Shown: piece after piece, positions 1 to 10,399 of the stretch
Layout: each line of letters starts with the position of its first letter
How positions within the stretch are numbered: the first letter of the stretch is position 1
Origin: Hysterium pulicare CBS 123377
Taxonomy: Eukaryota > Ascomycota > Dothideomycetes > Hysteriales > Hysteriaceae
NCBI GenBank assembly: GCA_000467715.1
Contig: AJFK01000769.1
Span: forward strand, 87,960-151,959
Length of the DNA: 64,000 nt
Direction: 5' to 3'
Notes under the pieces: model-generated
What the model was told of the DNA's origin: nothing
Databases searched by the model: none
Seen by the model: only the letters and a program-made list of their open reading frames with translations
Position numbers and translations under genes: made by a program

Positions 1-53
1 CCTCTCCTCTTCTTTTCCACCTCACCCAATTCCAGACTTCCTCGCCAACAACA

Positions 54-1051
54 ATGGCGTACACTGGAAACGTCCGAATCGCCGCCGCCTATGGCGGTCC
101 AAAGCGCAAACGCGTTGAGAAAACCTACAGCAACATGGCAGACGCACCGCTCCACCTCCCATTCGCCGTTCAGCACCGCATCCTGACCAGCGTCCAAGCT
201 CTTCTGGAGTCAGCGTGTTTCAACTTCGCGTCCAAGCACCTCCGTCACGTCATTGAGGAAAAGACATGGGACTGCGCCGAGAAAGTCGAGTTGAATGTCT
301 GGACCGGGATTCTCAACATCTACGCGCGTGTACCTGGCTCACTTCCCATTCCGCCGGTAGAGATCATGCCCATCAAGCCGCTCGGTCTGATCCTCAACTC
401 TGTCACTGATATCCGCCACATCGCCGTTCACAGACTACGGATCTCTGCTGCTCGCGTCCTTGAGTTGTTGGATGATGCGAAGGGATTGGGAATTTGGATG
501 GAAGATGACAAGAGTATTGAGGTTATTGGGGCAATGATCAAGGAGATTCAAGATGTCATGAAGCAGATGCAAGTGAAAGAGAAGGACTTGGAATCTGTTG
601 CCGAAGCTGACATGCTCACGATTCAAGACAATAGGGCTTGGTTGATGGAGGAAATGAGAAAATTGGATGTTTGTGAGCAGGAGCTCAAGAACGACGTGAA
701 GAAAGAGCTTCAGGCTATCATGAATGTCGCTTGCGGTGGTTTGGGAATGAATCATCAGACGCCAAAAATGCCAACGACACCAGTCGCACCCGTCACGCCC
801 ATCGAATTCCGAACGCTCTCGGCAAGCGATCTGCCACCTCCTCCGCCACCAAGCTTCATGTTGCAGTTATCAATGCTGAATCGCGAAGAGCCGCAAATTT
901 TAGAAGTGGAAATGAGCTCAGATACCTTATCTGAGGAGTCTGAACCAGAGCTCTCCGACATGACTGACAGGTATCTAGTTTTACCATTCTTTGCAATTTA
1001 GCTATTCATGCTGACATTTTTGAGCGTAGTGAGAGCAGCGATATGGGGTGA
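54..1051 (+). CDS. Coiled-coil protein of unknown function
   Basis: Not recognised as a named family. The reading frame runs from an ATG at 54. A 59-bp intron (971-1029, GTATCT...TAG with a GCTGAC branch site) removes an in-frame stop at 999-1001 and lets the acidic tail continue to a TGA at 1049-1051, giving 312 residues. Residues about 150-230 are rich in charged residues and leucine and look like a coiled coil. A Pro/Thr-rich segment (about 240-275) follows, then an acidic Ser/Glu/Asp tail. No signal peptide or membrane segment is seen. The intron is inferred from splice consensus and from the matching acidic composition on both sides. Function is unknown. Confidence 0.7.
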
Positions 1052-1458
1052 ACGGGTTCGCATGCTTCAGCACCTGAGCAAAGCGTATTGGGAGTTGGCT
1101 ACAAGCTAGAGGTTCGAATGTGAGGGTGTTGTTGGTGCATGTCCGGGCGTGTGTTGGCTTGCTGTAGACACTTTGGCCTGGATGACTTGAGGACTGCGTT
1201 GAAGTCTATATTGATGGGCAAAAAAGTGCGTTGAATCATTTGAGGCACTATACTGAGTCCAATTCGATCAAATGAAAATAAAGTACTTGAAGCTACTAGA
1301 AATTGCTGACTTAACTATATGAAGTATTATGGCCCGGAGTGAGGCTGCACTTTGGTGCTCCATGACAATCATTAAGGCAGACCAACCAAACCGTGATTGG
1401 TGTTAAAATTCATCGACCCACAACAAGTGTGAGGGTTGCTTGGAGATGCTCAATAAGT
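1052..1458. other. Intergenic, convergent 3' ends
   Basis: About 400 bp between two converging genes. I see no ORF, repeat or RNA gene in it; it probably holds both 3' UTRs. Confidence 0.6.
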
Positions 1459-2808
1459 TTACTTCGTTATGACAAAACGACCGAGGTCATCAATGACTTT
1501 TATGTAGGGTATCATCTTCCTACCCTGTTTCGTCTCCTTCCATTGCTGATAAGTCAAGCCATCTCCAACACCCCCAGCATAATGCCATCGTTTGTGAGTG
1601 AAGTTTTCCTCGTCTAAGTCGAACAGAGCAGTTCTCAAAGCATCCAGTTCCTCGATCCATTCTTGTTTAGAACCCCAGAGAGTAGCACTTTTCACAGTAA
1701 GATATCGTAACCGACCAAGGTAGCGCTTGTCCACCAAGTCGAAAAGATCATTCGGCGTGAAGTAGTTGTCCGACTCATGGTGGGGGTTGCCAGAATGTGT
1801 AATATTAAGTACCTCAAGCGGAAGAGATTCCTGCCACATAGAAGCGTTAAATCCTGCGGGCATGGAGCCAAAATCAATGTCAATGTAGTCGATTGAAATG
1901 ACGAGCTCCTTAAGAATAGGGCAACAATCCAGAACACCGTTCAAAGCACCATCTCTGATGTAAGGAAGATCCCTTAGTTCAAGCCAGAGAAGCCGATCTC
2001 CCAGGTTGAACTGGAGTAACTGGATGATGTCTGTTTCATTGATCTTGGGAGAGTGAGCCACTGAAAGGTGAGTGAGGGTGTTAGGGAAGTTTTGAGGCTG
2101 TCTGATAAGGTCATACATGAATTTGCCGTGTATGCCTCCAGAAAGTCGAAGTCGCTCTAGCTTCGGTGGCCAACGCACGTTCATTGATACTTGAATGCCG
2201 TCGTAAGAAGAGGAACATCGAGGGAGATAGAGGTCGGTCAACTCAGAGAGGCCGCGAACAGTTTGAGTAAGCGCTTGATATGATATAGCTTCGGAGACCA
2301 GTGTGAGATCGAGGAACTGGAGGCGAGTGCATTTTGACAGTGCGGCCCAACAGTTAATGGCAAAGGATGCCTGTGGCGCAACGAATTTCCTAAGGTTGTT
2401 CTTCGTCCTACCGAGCAAGCGGGCGGTAATAGATTTACTACCTTGGTGCACAATAACACCCAAATCCAATATTCGCACCAAACTAGCCAGCTCGCTCTTC
2501 CGTATGTGTGCATTTATTGAAGGACAAATGGTTCGGACGAAGAGGGAGTAGGCGGATCCGGTGAGTCGAGGGTAGTCGTATAGACGTGTGACGCCCACGT
2601 CATACCATTTTCGAGATACAAGACAGAAGCTATGTAATGTAGGTTGAGATTTGGCTTCCAAAGGGATGTATTCGAGAATTGCTAGGAGGATTTCGTCAGG
2701 AAGATACGGCGCGAATCGTTCTTCTCCGGCTTTCGGTGACTGGGCATCACGAGGCTCAATTGAGTGTGAGCTGCCCATGGTAGGTATATCGAAGGGTGGG
2801 TATTTCAT
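1459..2808 (-). CDS. F-box protein with leucine-rich repeats
   Basis: Intronless frame of 449 residues. An F-box lies at about residues 33-75 (LPDEILLAILEYIP, then a CLVSRKWYDVG stretch). It is followed by a long region with leucine-rich-repeat spacing (LEFLDL/LTDLYLP/LERLRLSG-like units, about 150-380). F-box proteins of this layout are normally substrate receptors of SCF ubiquitin ligases, binding Skp1 through the F-box and a target through the repeats; the target here is unknown. Met11 is an alternative start. The gene heads a run of three minus-strand genes of receptor type in the first 5.4 kb. Confidence 0.8.
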   Translation of the reverse strand: MKYPPFDIPTMGSSHSIEPRDAQSPKAGEERFAPYLPDEILLAILEYIPLEAKSQPTLHSFCLVSRKWYDVGVTRLYDYPRLTGSAYSLFVRTICPSINAHIRKSELASLVRILDLGVIVHQGSKSITARLLGRTKNNLRKFVAPQASFAINCWAALSKCTRLQFLDLTLVSEAISYQALTQTVRGLSELTDLYLPRCSSSYDGIQVSMNVRWPPKLERLRLSGGIHGKFMYDLIRQPQNFPNTLTHLSVAHSPKINETDIIQLLQFNLGDRLLWLELRDLPYIRDGALNGVLDCCPILKELVISIDYIDIDFGSMPAGFNASMWQESLPLEVLNITHSGNPHHESDNYFTPNDLFDLVDKRYLGRLRYLTVKSATLWGSKQEWIEELDALRTALFDLDEENFTHKRWHYAGGVGDGLTYQQWKETKQGRKMIPYIKVIDDLGRFVITK

Positions 2809-3151
2809 GGCGGGGTCGAAGGAGGGCGTCCATATTATGGGTATGAACTGTGAACGTTGGGCGTTGGTCTATGGTACGGACTGACGACATTTAAATCTCA
2901 TCTTATCTAATCGCTTGGCGTTATTTTCCACGTTACTTGATTGGACCGCCATTTCTTTTGGTAACGACCACTCTACTTGTTGTATCGCTCCTTTGTTTGG
3001 TACATGCTTGATTCGATCGATGCTGCATGCGATAACTTCTCGGCTTGTACTTCTAGCCCCTTATATCCAGTACCAAATCTTTGGCTAGACGAATATAGAC
3101 CTTACAACGACTGCGCCTTACGAATCAGTCTCTAACCGGTCCGTTGTACCA
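2809..3151. other. Intergenic, no gene seen
   Basis: About 340 bp between two minus-strand genes; presumably the promoter of the F-box/LRR gene and the 3' UTR of the next one. No repeat or RNA gene seen. Confidence 0.5.
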
Positions 3152-4217
3152 TCACAATCTTCGGATTATGGTACATGGTAATTCTCTTGCAACACTTCCT
3201 CCAGGCTTCTGCGGAAATGGTGGAATGAGTTCGAATACCCTTGGTCTTGTCACCTTCTTCACAGGCTCCAGAGCCTCGTCCTCGCGTGCTGTCCAGTAAC
3301 GGCGATCCATCGAGTCTGCTAGAGTTATTTCGAAACGTAAATAGCGAAGGTTTGAGAGTAGGGAAAGATTTCTCCATATCATCAACCAAGACTTGTAGTA
3401 GTGATCATTTCTTTTTCGCTTATATGGTGGCATGCGAAGATCACGCCAAATGAATTGAACGTGAGCAATCATGTCTAGTCGTTGGCGTAGAAATTCTCTT
3501 GGAAGATGAACCAGAAACATATATGACTCCGTAAAGTCAAAGAGACTGGTTGTATAGAGTATAGGTATGGCTTCGCTGTATCTAGGAACAGCAAATATCT
3601 ATCAGTACTATATTGTTCCGGTATCTAAAGGATGCTTACATGGCACGGCATGTCAAGATCAATGCGATCAAACCTCGACTTGCGTTCAATTCGTTACTTT
3701 GCTGGTGGTTTGAATCCTTTCGATTGGCCCCGAAACAGACATCGTGATTGTTAGGATCTGCATCCTCAGGCATTTGGCACACATAGCCACCCATACGCTG
3801 GTTGGTTCCCATATGCCCTGTTTTCAAGTATATATGGATCCGGTTTCCTTCTACACATTCTCTCCAGATCATCTCCCGGAGCTCTATTGGAAGTTTCGAG
3901 AAAAGAGGCGATGAAGCTTGGCTACAGCAACGGGTTTTCAAGCCCGGCGGTCGGTATGGGAGGGGTAGAGTAAGAGCTCTGCGGCGAGAGCTAATTTTCT
4001 TTGGGTTATGTCCATAAGGTGCTCGAATACCCTCCTGTCTCTCTTGTTTGTGCTTCTTGCTTATGTATGTTATAGGGAGGCAGCAAAGACAATATAAGCA
4101 TAGTGAAGTATAACCCAGAATATTGTCCATATTAGATGGTTGAACGTGCCGTGAGATTTGGGTGTTCTGGCGTGTAATCAAGATGCTAGTCGGGTTGCTG
4201 CGCCGCATACCCATCAC
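3152..4217 (-). CDS. DUF7730-type fungal protein
   Basis: Two exons, 4217-3640 and 3581-3152, joined by a 58-bp intron (3582-3639, GTAAGC...TAG). The splice restores a continuous reading (LILTCRAIYSEAIPILY). The motif LFSKLPIELREMIWRECV, the later CR-IYSEAIPILYTT segment and a downstream region on distances between neighbours are the pattern of the DUF7730/2EXR group, common and of unknown function in Pezizomycotina. The protein is about 335 residues. The first 29 residues precede a second Met (MDNILGY) that may be the true start; a Cys-rich hydrophobic stretch (LCLYCLCCLPITYI) follows it. The adjacent genes also carry receptor-like domains, but no functional link is shown. Confidence 0.75.
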
Positions 4218-4783
4218 GTGTTTGTCTCACTTGTTTCAGCATCCACGTAGTTTTCCAATAAACAGCTATAATCATAGAAAGCAAAATCATCTATGAGCTA
4301 CATGTGATGGGCAGGTTCCAGTGATTCGGAAGGTCCAATTGCCACCTACTGCCTCATTATATATACCTTGGAGTGGATCATTACCGTTACTGGAGGTCGA
4401 ACAGAGCAAATGAGATCTTCACGAGCAGCGTTACTATTCACGGAAGCCAGCACTTTCACACTACTCGCACGTATTCGCGAACCGTGATGGGTACAATTCC
4501 GTTGCTGGTATCGAAGCTAAAGCATCCACACATGAAGCTAATCGCCTTCCCTGTAATGGTTCCATACTCCAGAAGAAGCTGTCGGGTATGCCAGAATTGA
4601 TGTGAGCATTCTGTTTTGATGGATAATCATGTATTTCAAGGATCAGACGAGGCGATCAAAGTAATGATACCCGATACTATGGTGCAGCCGAATTCAAAGT
4701 CTCCCGCCATTCATTGCTGTACACTGGTAGTTCCTTGATAGAGGTAACTTGAACTGAAGTTAGCATGATTAAGAAAGAATCAT
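4218..4783. other. Intergenic, no clear gene
   Basis: Short ORFs on both strands have no recognisable content. Part of 4677-4783 may be the last exon and 3' UTR of the next minus-strand gene. Confidence 0.5.
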
Positions 4784-5344
4784 TCAATACTTGCCTCCAA
4801 CCTCGCGACAAACTAAATTCGCCGCCAGGGTTTCCGATGTTCCGCGACTCATTCCAGGTATTGTCGGGAAGCAAAGACAATAAGCGTGACTGGGAAGAGA
4901 GAATTGAGGTACCGTGTGTCCACAAACCGGGCAGAATCTGACGAGAAGCCCGTTTTGACGCAGACAAATTACCGTCCCTCGTTTATACTTTCCAAGCAGA
5001 ACTCCGCAGTTGATGCAGTACCCTTTGAGTTCACGATAGCCCTTCACAGGAGTCGTCATGAATTGTAGTTGGTCGAAATCCTGGGAGCTTAAGGCGCGAA
5101 AACAGGTCGTACAGCCGCCGAACGGCCGCCTCTTGATGTCAACTAGGCCGATACTTCTTCTTTGATTGAGTCTTTTGACCATTTTGCGAACGTAACGCAG
5201 CATTTCATCTGTTCGATCCAACCCAACAAAGCTGTCCCGACATAATTCCAAATAGTACCAGTTAGTTTGAGCAAATCGTATTGCAGTTTCGTAGTCAAGG
5301 TACCCGATAATTTCAAGGTGAAGCTCGGTTGACAAAGAATCCAT
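4784..5344 (-). CDS. F-box-like protein with paired cysteines
   Basis: The N-terminus (MDSLSTELHLEIIGYLDY...) is F-box-like. Cysteine pairs at residues 78/81, 110/113 and 138/141 suggest a small zinc-binding fold. The unspliced frame is 186 residues. A GTATTG donor at 4790 and a GCTAAC branch (minus strand, near 4760) suggest a 3' intron. Splicing to the CAG ending at 4717 (74-bp intron) would replace the last residues and extend the gene to 4677, so the C-terminus is uncertain. A second branch-plus-acceptor (CTAAC...CACAG) just upstream of the ATG suggests a 5' UTR intron. The likely role is a substrate receptor, inferred only from the F-box. Confidence 0.65.
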   Translation of the reverse strand: MDSLSTELHLEIIGYLDYETAIRFAQTNWYYLELCRDSFVGLDRTDEMLRYVRKMVKRLNQRRSIGLVDIKRRPFGGCTTCFRALSSQDFDQLQFMTTPVKGYRELKGYCINCGVLLGKYKRGTVICLRQNGLLVRFCPVCGHTVPQFSLPSHAYCLCFPTIPGMSRGTSETLAANLVCREVGGKY

Positions 5345-5640
5345 AGCTGTGACAGAGGAATGATAGTTAGCAGTTTCAAAAGTAGGCTTCGAACGCTTCT
5401 GTTCACCATGAGATACTTCCCCTGCTCATGTGCATGATGGGTATCTTTGTTTGATTGCAGTTGTGTTGTGGCTGAAGGAGAGAGAAGTTGGCGCGTTGAA
5501 TCCGGCGTTGCTTCGGAGTAATCGCCAATTCACGTGCGTGTTTACTTTATGCAACAACCCTCTCGACAACAAACCTTGCGGTTCCCTTCTCGAAACTCTT
5601 CATTGACACACCGATACTTACAACCTTTCCACCTTTGAGA

Positions 5641-6377
5641 ATGCCATCTGCAACCAAGGCACCATCGCGCTCCCCCTCTCCCCCGACCGCACCACCGGTT
5701 GGTGAATCGCCCGGCCCTCGTGCAACGGCATTGATCAATGTCTTCAACAACGCCCACGACGCGACATTGAAGAAATGCTCATACAACAGCTTCGCTACCT
5801 GCTTTCCGACTGCCGCACAATATGTTCCCGAGACGGTAGACCAGATGTGGAGGGATTTCACTGGACAATTGGGAAAGACTTGGAAAGACGACTTTGACAG
5901 TATCCTAGTCGAACGAGACGTTGTGCAATCTCTCAATGCACTTGATCAGTGTATTACTGATGCGAAAAAGCGCAAGGAACGCGCGGAAAAGGAAGCCAAT
6001 GGCGGCCCAGTGGAGGTTCCAATTCCGTGAGTGTTGCTCGTCTACTTCATGCACCACTCGCATCAATTATAATCTGAGCTGCTAACAACATAAGCAGACC
6101 GCATACTTTATCACCATCAGCCCTTCATCTCGCGCATTTGATGCCTTTCCTCGAAGAGCAGACAGCCGCAATGAACAATCAACTCTCAGCTACTCAGAGC
6201 TCGAACGCAGATCTACTTTCGACTATAAATACTCAACGTTCGGAGATTGAAGCTCTGGTTCGAGGACTGGAGAATGTCGTACATGATTTAGAGACTAGCG
6301 CACAGCTACTGGCGCAAGATGAGGTTCAAGGTCTGAGCGGAGAGACAAAAGAAATTGAAATGGAGCTGAAGGCTTGA
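5641..6377 (+). CDS. nnf1: Kinetochore protein Nnf1 (MIND/Mis12 complex)
   Basis: Two exons, 5641-6026 and 6098-6377, with a 71-bp intron (GTGAGT...GCTAAC...CAG), giving 221 residues. The first exon holds the conserved block ATALINVFNNAHDATLKKCSY and the WRDFTGQLGKTWKDDFDSI motif typical of Nnf1/PMF1. The second holds PHTLSPSALHLAHLMPFLEEQ followed by a coiled coil (TQRSEIEALVRGLENVVHDLE). Nnf1 is a subunit of the four-protein MIND complex that links centromeric chromatin to the Ndc80 microtubule-binding complex. The start is the ATG at 5641, because the upstream in-frame codons lack an ATG. Length fits the family. Confidence 0.88.
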
Positions 6378-7185
6378 AATCAATTATAGCCTGTGCTCCT
6401 TATCTTCCTCTCATGCTTGAGTCTGGAAGAGGAACGCGTCATATATCCATGAAGTCCATCTCCGTATCACTAGGATCACATTCATCACGACCCACGGAGC
6501 CCTATCATGTCTGCCATCCTCACTCGATCGAAGGCGACTCATGACTCACGCCGGATGCCATGATGAAATTACAAACATGTATATCATGGAAGTTCCACAG
6601 ATCCGAGTGTGAGTATGTGTAAAGGTGGAATGCAATCACATGTTAGTCACGACGAAGATCGATACTGTTGATGGTTGCGCGATTGGCTCGGTAGGAGCTG
6701 CAACGTTTGAAGGATGGTCATGCAAGAGTAAAGGTGGCACTTTTGGATCAACGAAATATGTTATAGGTCGCTGAATTCCGCGTTCTTTTCTATTTCCGGC
6801 TATCAATGCACCATACAGCATTTGAGGCGATGAAGAACAGATAGATATTATACGATCAACACTTTCTGTACAAAATAAACACCTTTTCTAGAGACGACCC
6901 TCTATTTCACCCTCCATTTCATTCTTATTCCATCTCCCTGCAAAGAAGTCAAATCTGTAGATCCCACATCGATTTATCTCAACCCTTCCCCTTTTTCCCA
7001 ACAGTGACATGCATATACCACCTCAAATATGCCGTGCTCCTCTTATTCTCAGCCGCTAATTCCCTCTTCTCATTCTCTTGCTTCTCTTAATACTCCTATT
7101 GCAGATCCTTCAACCCAGTCTGCTCAGCCAAGGCCCTGGAATCCGGGAAACCGAACCCAAGCATGTCCTGCCGCGGGTATCTAGT
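6378..7185. other. Intergenic, no gene seen
   Basis: About 800 bp between convergent genes. It is AT-rich and pyrimidine-rich toward 6850-7100, and probably mostly 3' UTR. A 61-codon minus-strand ORF at 6636-6821 has no support. Confidence 0.5.
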
Positions 7186-8756
7186 TTAGGACTTGTTGAC
7201 CACGAATGTCTGCCGAGGCTTAAGTCGTAATCCCCGACTGAAGATGTTATCAGGATCCCATTTATCCTTCAACCCTACCAACTTCTTTGCATTGTTTCCA
7301 TAAATCGTCGTCGCAGCAACATCAACATCTACATATTCATCATCAGCACCATCCTTCCACGAAGAAATAAAGAATCGATCAAAAGACTCACCAGCATAAT
7401 TTCCATACTGTCCAACCCCCTTCTTCGCTCTCACCTCCTCATCCTGCACAACACCCGCCGTCTCACTGGCCTTCAACAACAACCCCTTACTGAATGATTT
7501 GACTTCGTCGTCCAAAGCCGAATCATACCATTTGAAGCACGTAGCCACATTATAGAATTCCCCTCGATTGGAGAACGCCATTTCCTCGTTCGTCCGTTCG
7601 AGAACTTTCTTATAAGGAATCGTTTCAAAGAGAAGCAGACTCTCCCCCATCTTCTCATGACCATTGACGAACTCTAGGAACTCCTTGTGGAGAGATTGCA
7701 CGAATCCTATGTCGAGCGGGAGAGTGAATGCGCCACCACCGAACATCTTTCGACCGCCGAAACCCGCAGAGTCGTTGAGTTGCGCGTTAAGATACTTATA
7801 GGGGATCATACCCGTGGTATCCACCAACGGCTCGAGTTTGAATAGCGGTTCGAAGAATTCTTTCCCCTTCTCTCCTGGTCCGTTGTAGAACACTGACGCC
7901 AACACCACCGCCGCATTCGCAGGTGGAGGAGAAGAGAACCCCCAGAGCAGGACTTGATTTCCGTCGTTCGCTGTATGGAAATGATTCGCGAACTTCACGA
8001 TCTCGGGGAGCTTGTCTGGGAGGAATATGAGCAGGCCTGAATAGACGGGATCCTTTTGCTCGAAGCCTTGGAACACGAATTCTGTCACGACGCCGAAATT
8101 CTGGCCTGCGCCTCGCACGGCCCAGAAGAGATCCTCGTTTTCGGTCTCGGATGCTGTGACTAGTTTCCCGTCCGCCAGCACAATTTTGACGGAGAGAAGG
8201 CAGTCGATCGTAAGTCCGTACTTAGAGGTCAGATATCCATACCCGCCTCCAAGAGTCAGACCGCCAATCCCCGTATGATTGACAGTGCCGCCGACGGTCG
8301 CTAGATCATACTTTGCAGCTTCGACATCGACGTCTTCCCAGAGACAGCCGCCCTGCGCAGTGATAGTTTTGGCCGCGGGATCGACGGTTACAGAGCGCAT
8401 TTTGGACAGATCGATGACGAGGCCGTCGGAGATGGAGTTGGAACCGGAGGTAGAGTGGCCTCCGCCCTTCACGACAAATGGGATGGAGTGCTTGCGAGTG
8501 AAGGCTAGTACGGTGCTGATTTCCGGAGCTGAAGTTACCTTTATGACGGCTTGCTGGATACGTGTTAGAGATGTGAATCGAGCGTAGAAAGCGGGTTGGA
8601 TATGTGAGGGGCTGGTCTTACGGCTCGCTTTTCGCAGTGGTCACTCCATCTCTTGATACTGTCTTCATAACCCGGCGTATCGGGCGTGAAGACTTCGGCT
8701 CCGGTGGACTTGAGTTCTTCTTTCAGGAGGTTGTAGACATCTGATGAATTACCCAT
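7186..8756 (-). CDS. FAD-linked oxidoreductase, berberine-bridge type
   Basis: Two exons, 8756-8622 and 8553-7186, with a 68-bp intron (GTAAGA...CAG), giving 500 residues. The N-terminal FAD-binding domain (PF01565 type) carries KGGGHS, whose His78 is the usual flavin-linking position, and [18 protein letters not shown]. The C-terminus ends with the BBE signature ([21 protein letters not shown]). Members oxidise alcohols, sugars or secondary metabolites and pass electrons to O2, producing H2O2. No secretion signal is visible, which argues against a secreted oligosaccharide oxidase and for an intracellular, perhaps secondary-metabolic, role. No biosynthetic cluster partner is next to it. A second ATG three codons upstream (8765) is possible. 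Confidence 0.88.
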
Positions 8757-10399
8757 AGTGCACATAGTTCCGCTTCGCTCCGTAGAAATGGGTCCACGGG
8801 AATAATGAAAATGTCTTCAGACAACAATGAATGCGGGCGACGGGTTGCCTTGAAACTACAGTAACGTCACCTGTTGTTATTCCGGATATGTTATAACTAA
8901 AGGAAGTTGATGATGAAGAGCCTTGGCGATGGGAGCAGTCCAGCTTTGCTTGAGTGAGTGGACGATGCCACAACGATATTTAGATGAACTTGTAGAGCTT
9001 TCTATTTGGGTTGACGGACGAAAAATCTGATTAGGACGTTACTGTAGATTATTCTTTGGGACGTATCCAGCCAGTTCTTCTAGGAAGCTCGCAAACCCCA
9101 AGCGCTGACGTGCCTCGGAGGTCTGACCAACGAAGCCCCACCTACACTAATCAGCTCCACCGGTGATCACGATAGAATCTAGGAGGAGAAGCTTACGAGT
9201 CAACCCTAAGGTATCAAGTAATTTCCCCCCAGGTTGCTGCTACACCGCCCATCGAACGGCTTATTGGTTAGTAACTCCTGCTCCTGGGAAGTCCTATTTA
9301 AATGCGATTATGTAAGCACGCGTCTAAAAACATAGTCTCTCGAAATACCGGCCACGATGGGTGGAGTGACTTACTGCCATTCAGAGTCATATAAGTAGGT
9401 TAGTTGTAGTAGCTACCAGAGTAATAAAAAGTCGCAGAACTTTTATGAACTTGTGAACCTAAGTACCTAAAGGCCTATCTTTTCTAGCCATCCCAGAGTT
9501 CCACATAACTCCCCTAAATCTCAAAGTTAAACGTCATCAAACACAAACCCCATGCAAGAAAGCCAAGTCTTGAAGTCAAGATTTGTACCAAAAATATCTT
9601 TAATATCTAAGACCTAAAGAATCACCTATGATCCCACAAAATGGACACATCTTTATGATGTCCCAAAAGTCCTAGGTGTAGCTTTCCGTAGATAGCATCT
9701 CGAGTAGGAAATGGCCTGGGTAGTATGCAGGGTATAAACGTCATCTCAAACTCTAGTTGCTATCTCTGGTCTCTGGATCGTGATGGCTAGGTAGAGCGGT
9801 GGATTTCGTTTTCGGCCACCTGCGATTTCGACATTCCGACCACCGATCGACATTCCGGCCACCGGTCTAGAAAGACCTCCCGGGCACCGCCGAAATCAAC
9901 ACTTCTTACACGAAAACTTTCCCAACATGGCACCTCTATGATTCTGTGCTCCAAGTGGGTGAAACAGAGACTTTCATCATGCCTCAAGCAAAAGACTCGA
10001 AACCGTAGCCTGTAGGAGCCAAAAAAACTCGCAATGTATTATTATCACTCCAACATTGAATTTCGTAAATATGCAAAGGTATATATGTTACTGCCCTCCC
10101 ATCCATATGCGCATCTACACGCCAACTGTACAAATACTCTCGCCGAATCTCACTTATCTTCTCACCTCAACCAATGCTATCCAAACCCCACCAACCATCC
10201 CCAATCCAATGCAAGAGGCACGACACAAGCGCATAAAACTCTCATCGACGGTCGTCTTCCCGACCGAAGACTCGAGCTTGCGCCACTTAACTCTTTAGCC
10301 AAGCTAGCAAACCATGCAAACGATTAAAAGAATAGGCAAGAAGAAAAACTCGTGAGAAAAAGTGAATATGTTTTTCAATTTTTTTCAATCGAGTTTTAC
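8757..10399. other. Long intergenic region with a small tandem repeat
   Basis: No convincing gene. ORFs at 9787-9987 and 10034-10327 lack protein-like composition. The stretch 9400-9800 is AT-rich. A 19-bp direct repeat lies at 9828-9865. The right end is probably the 3' UTR of the copper radical oxidase. Confidence 0.5.
9828..9865. repeat. Tandem 19-bp duplication
   Basis: Two adjacent 19-bp units beginning TCGACATTCC differ at two positions. A related CGGCCACC string lies just upstream (about 9812) and another in the second unit. Function unknown. Confidence 0.7.

Noticed and set aside
8980-10399. Possible tRNA, rRNA or transposon remnants in the AT-rich gap
   Set aside because: No tRNA boxes, terminal repeats or transposase-like frames could be seen.
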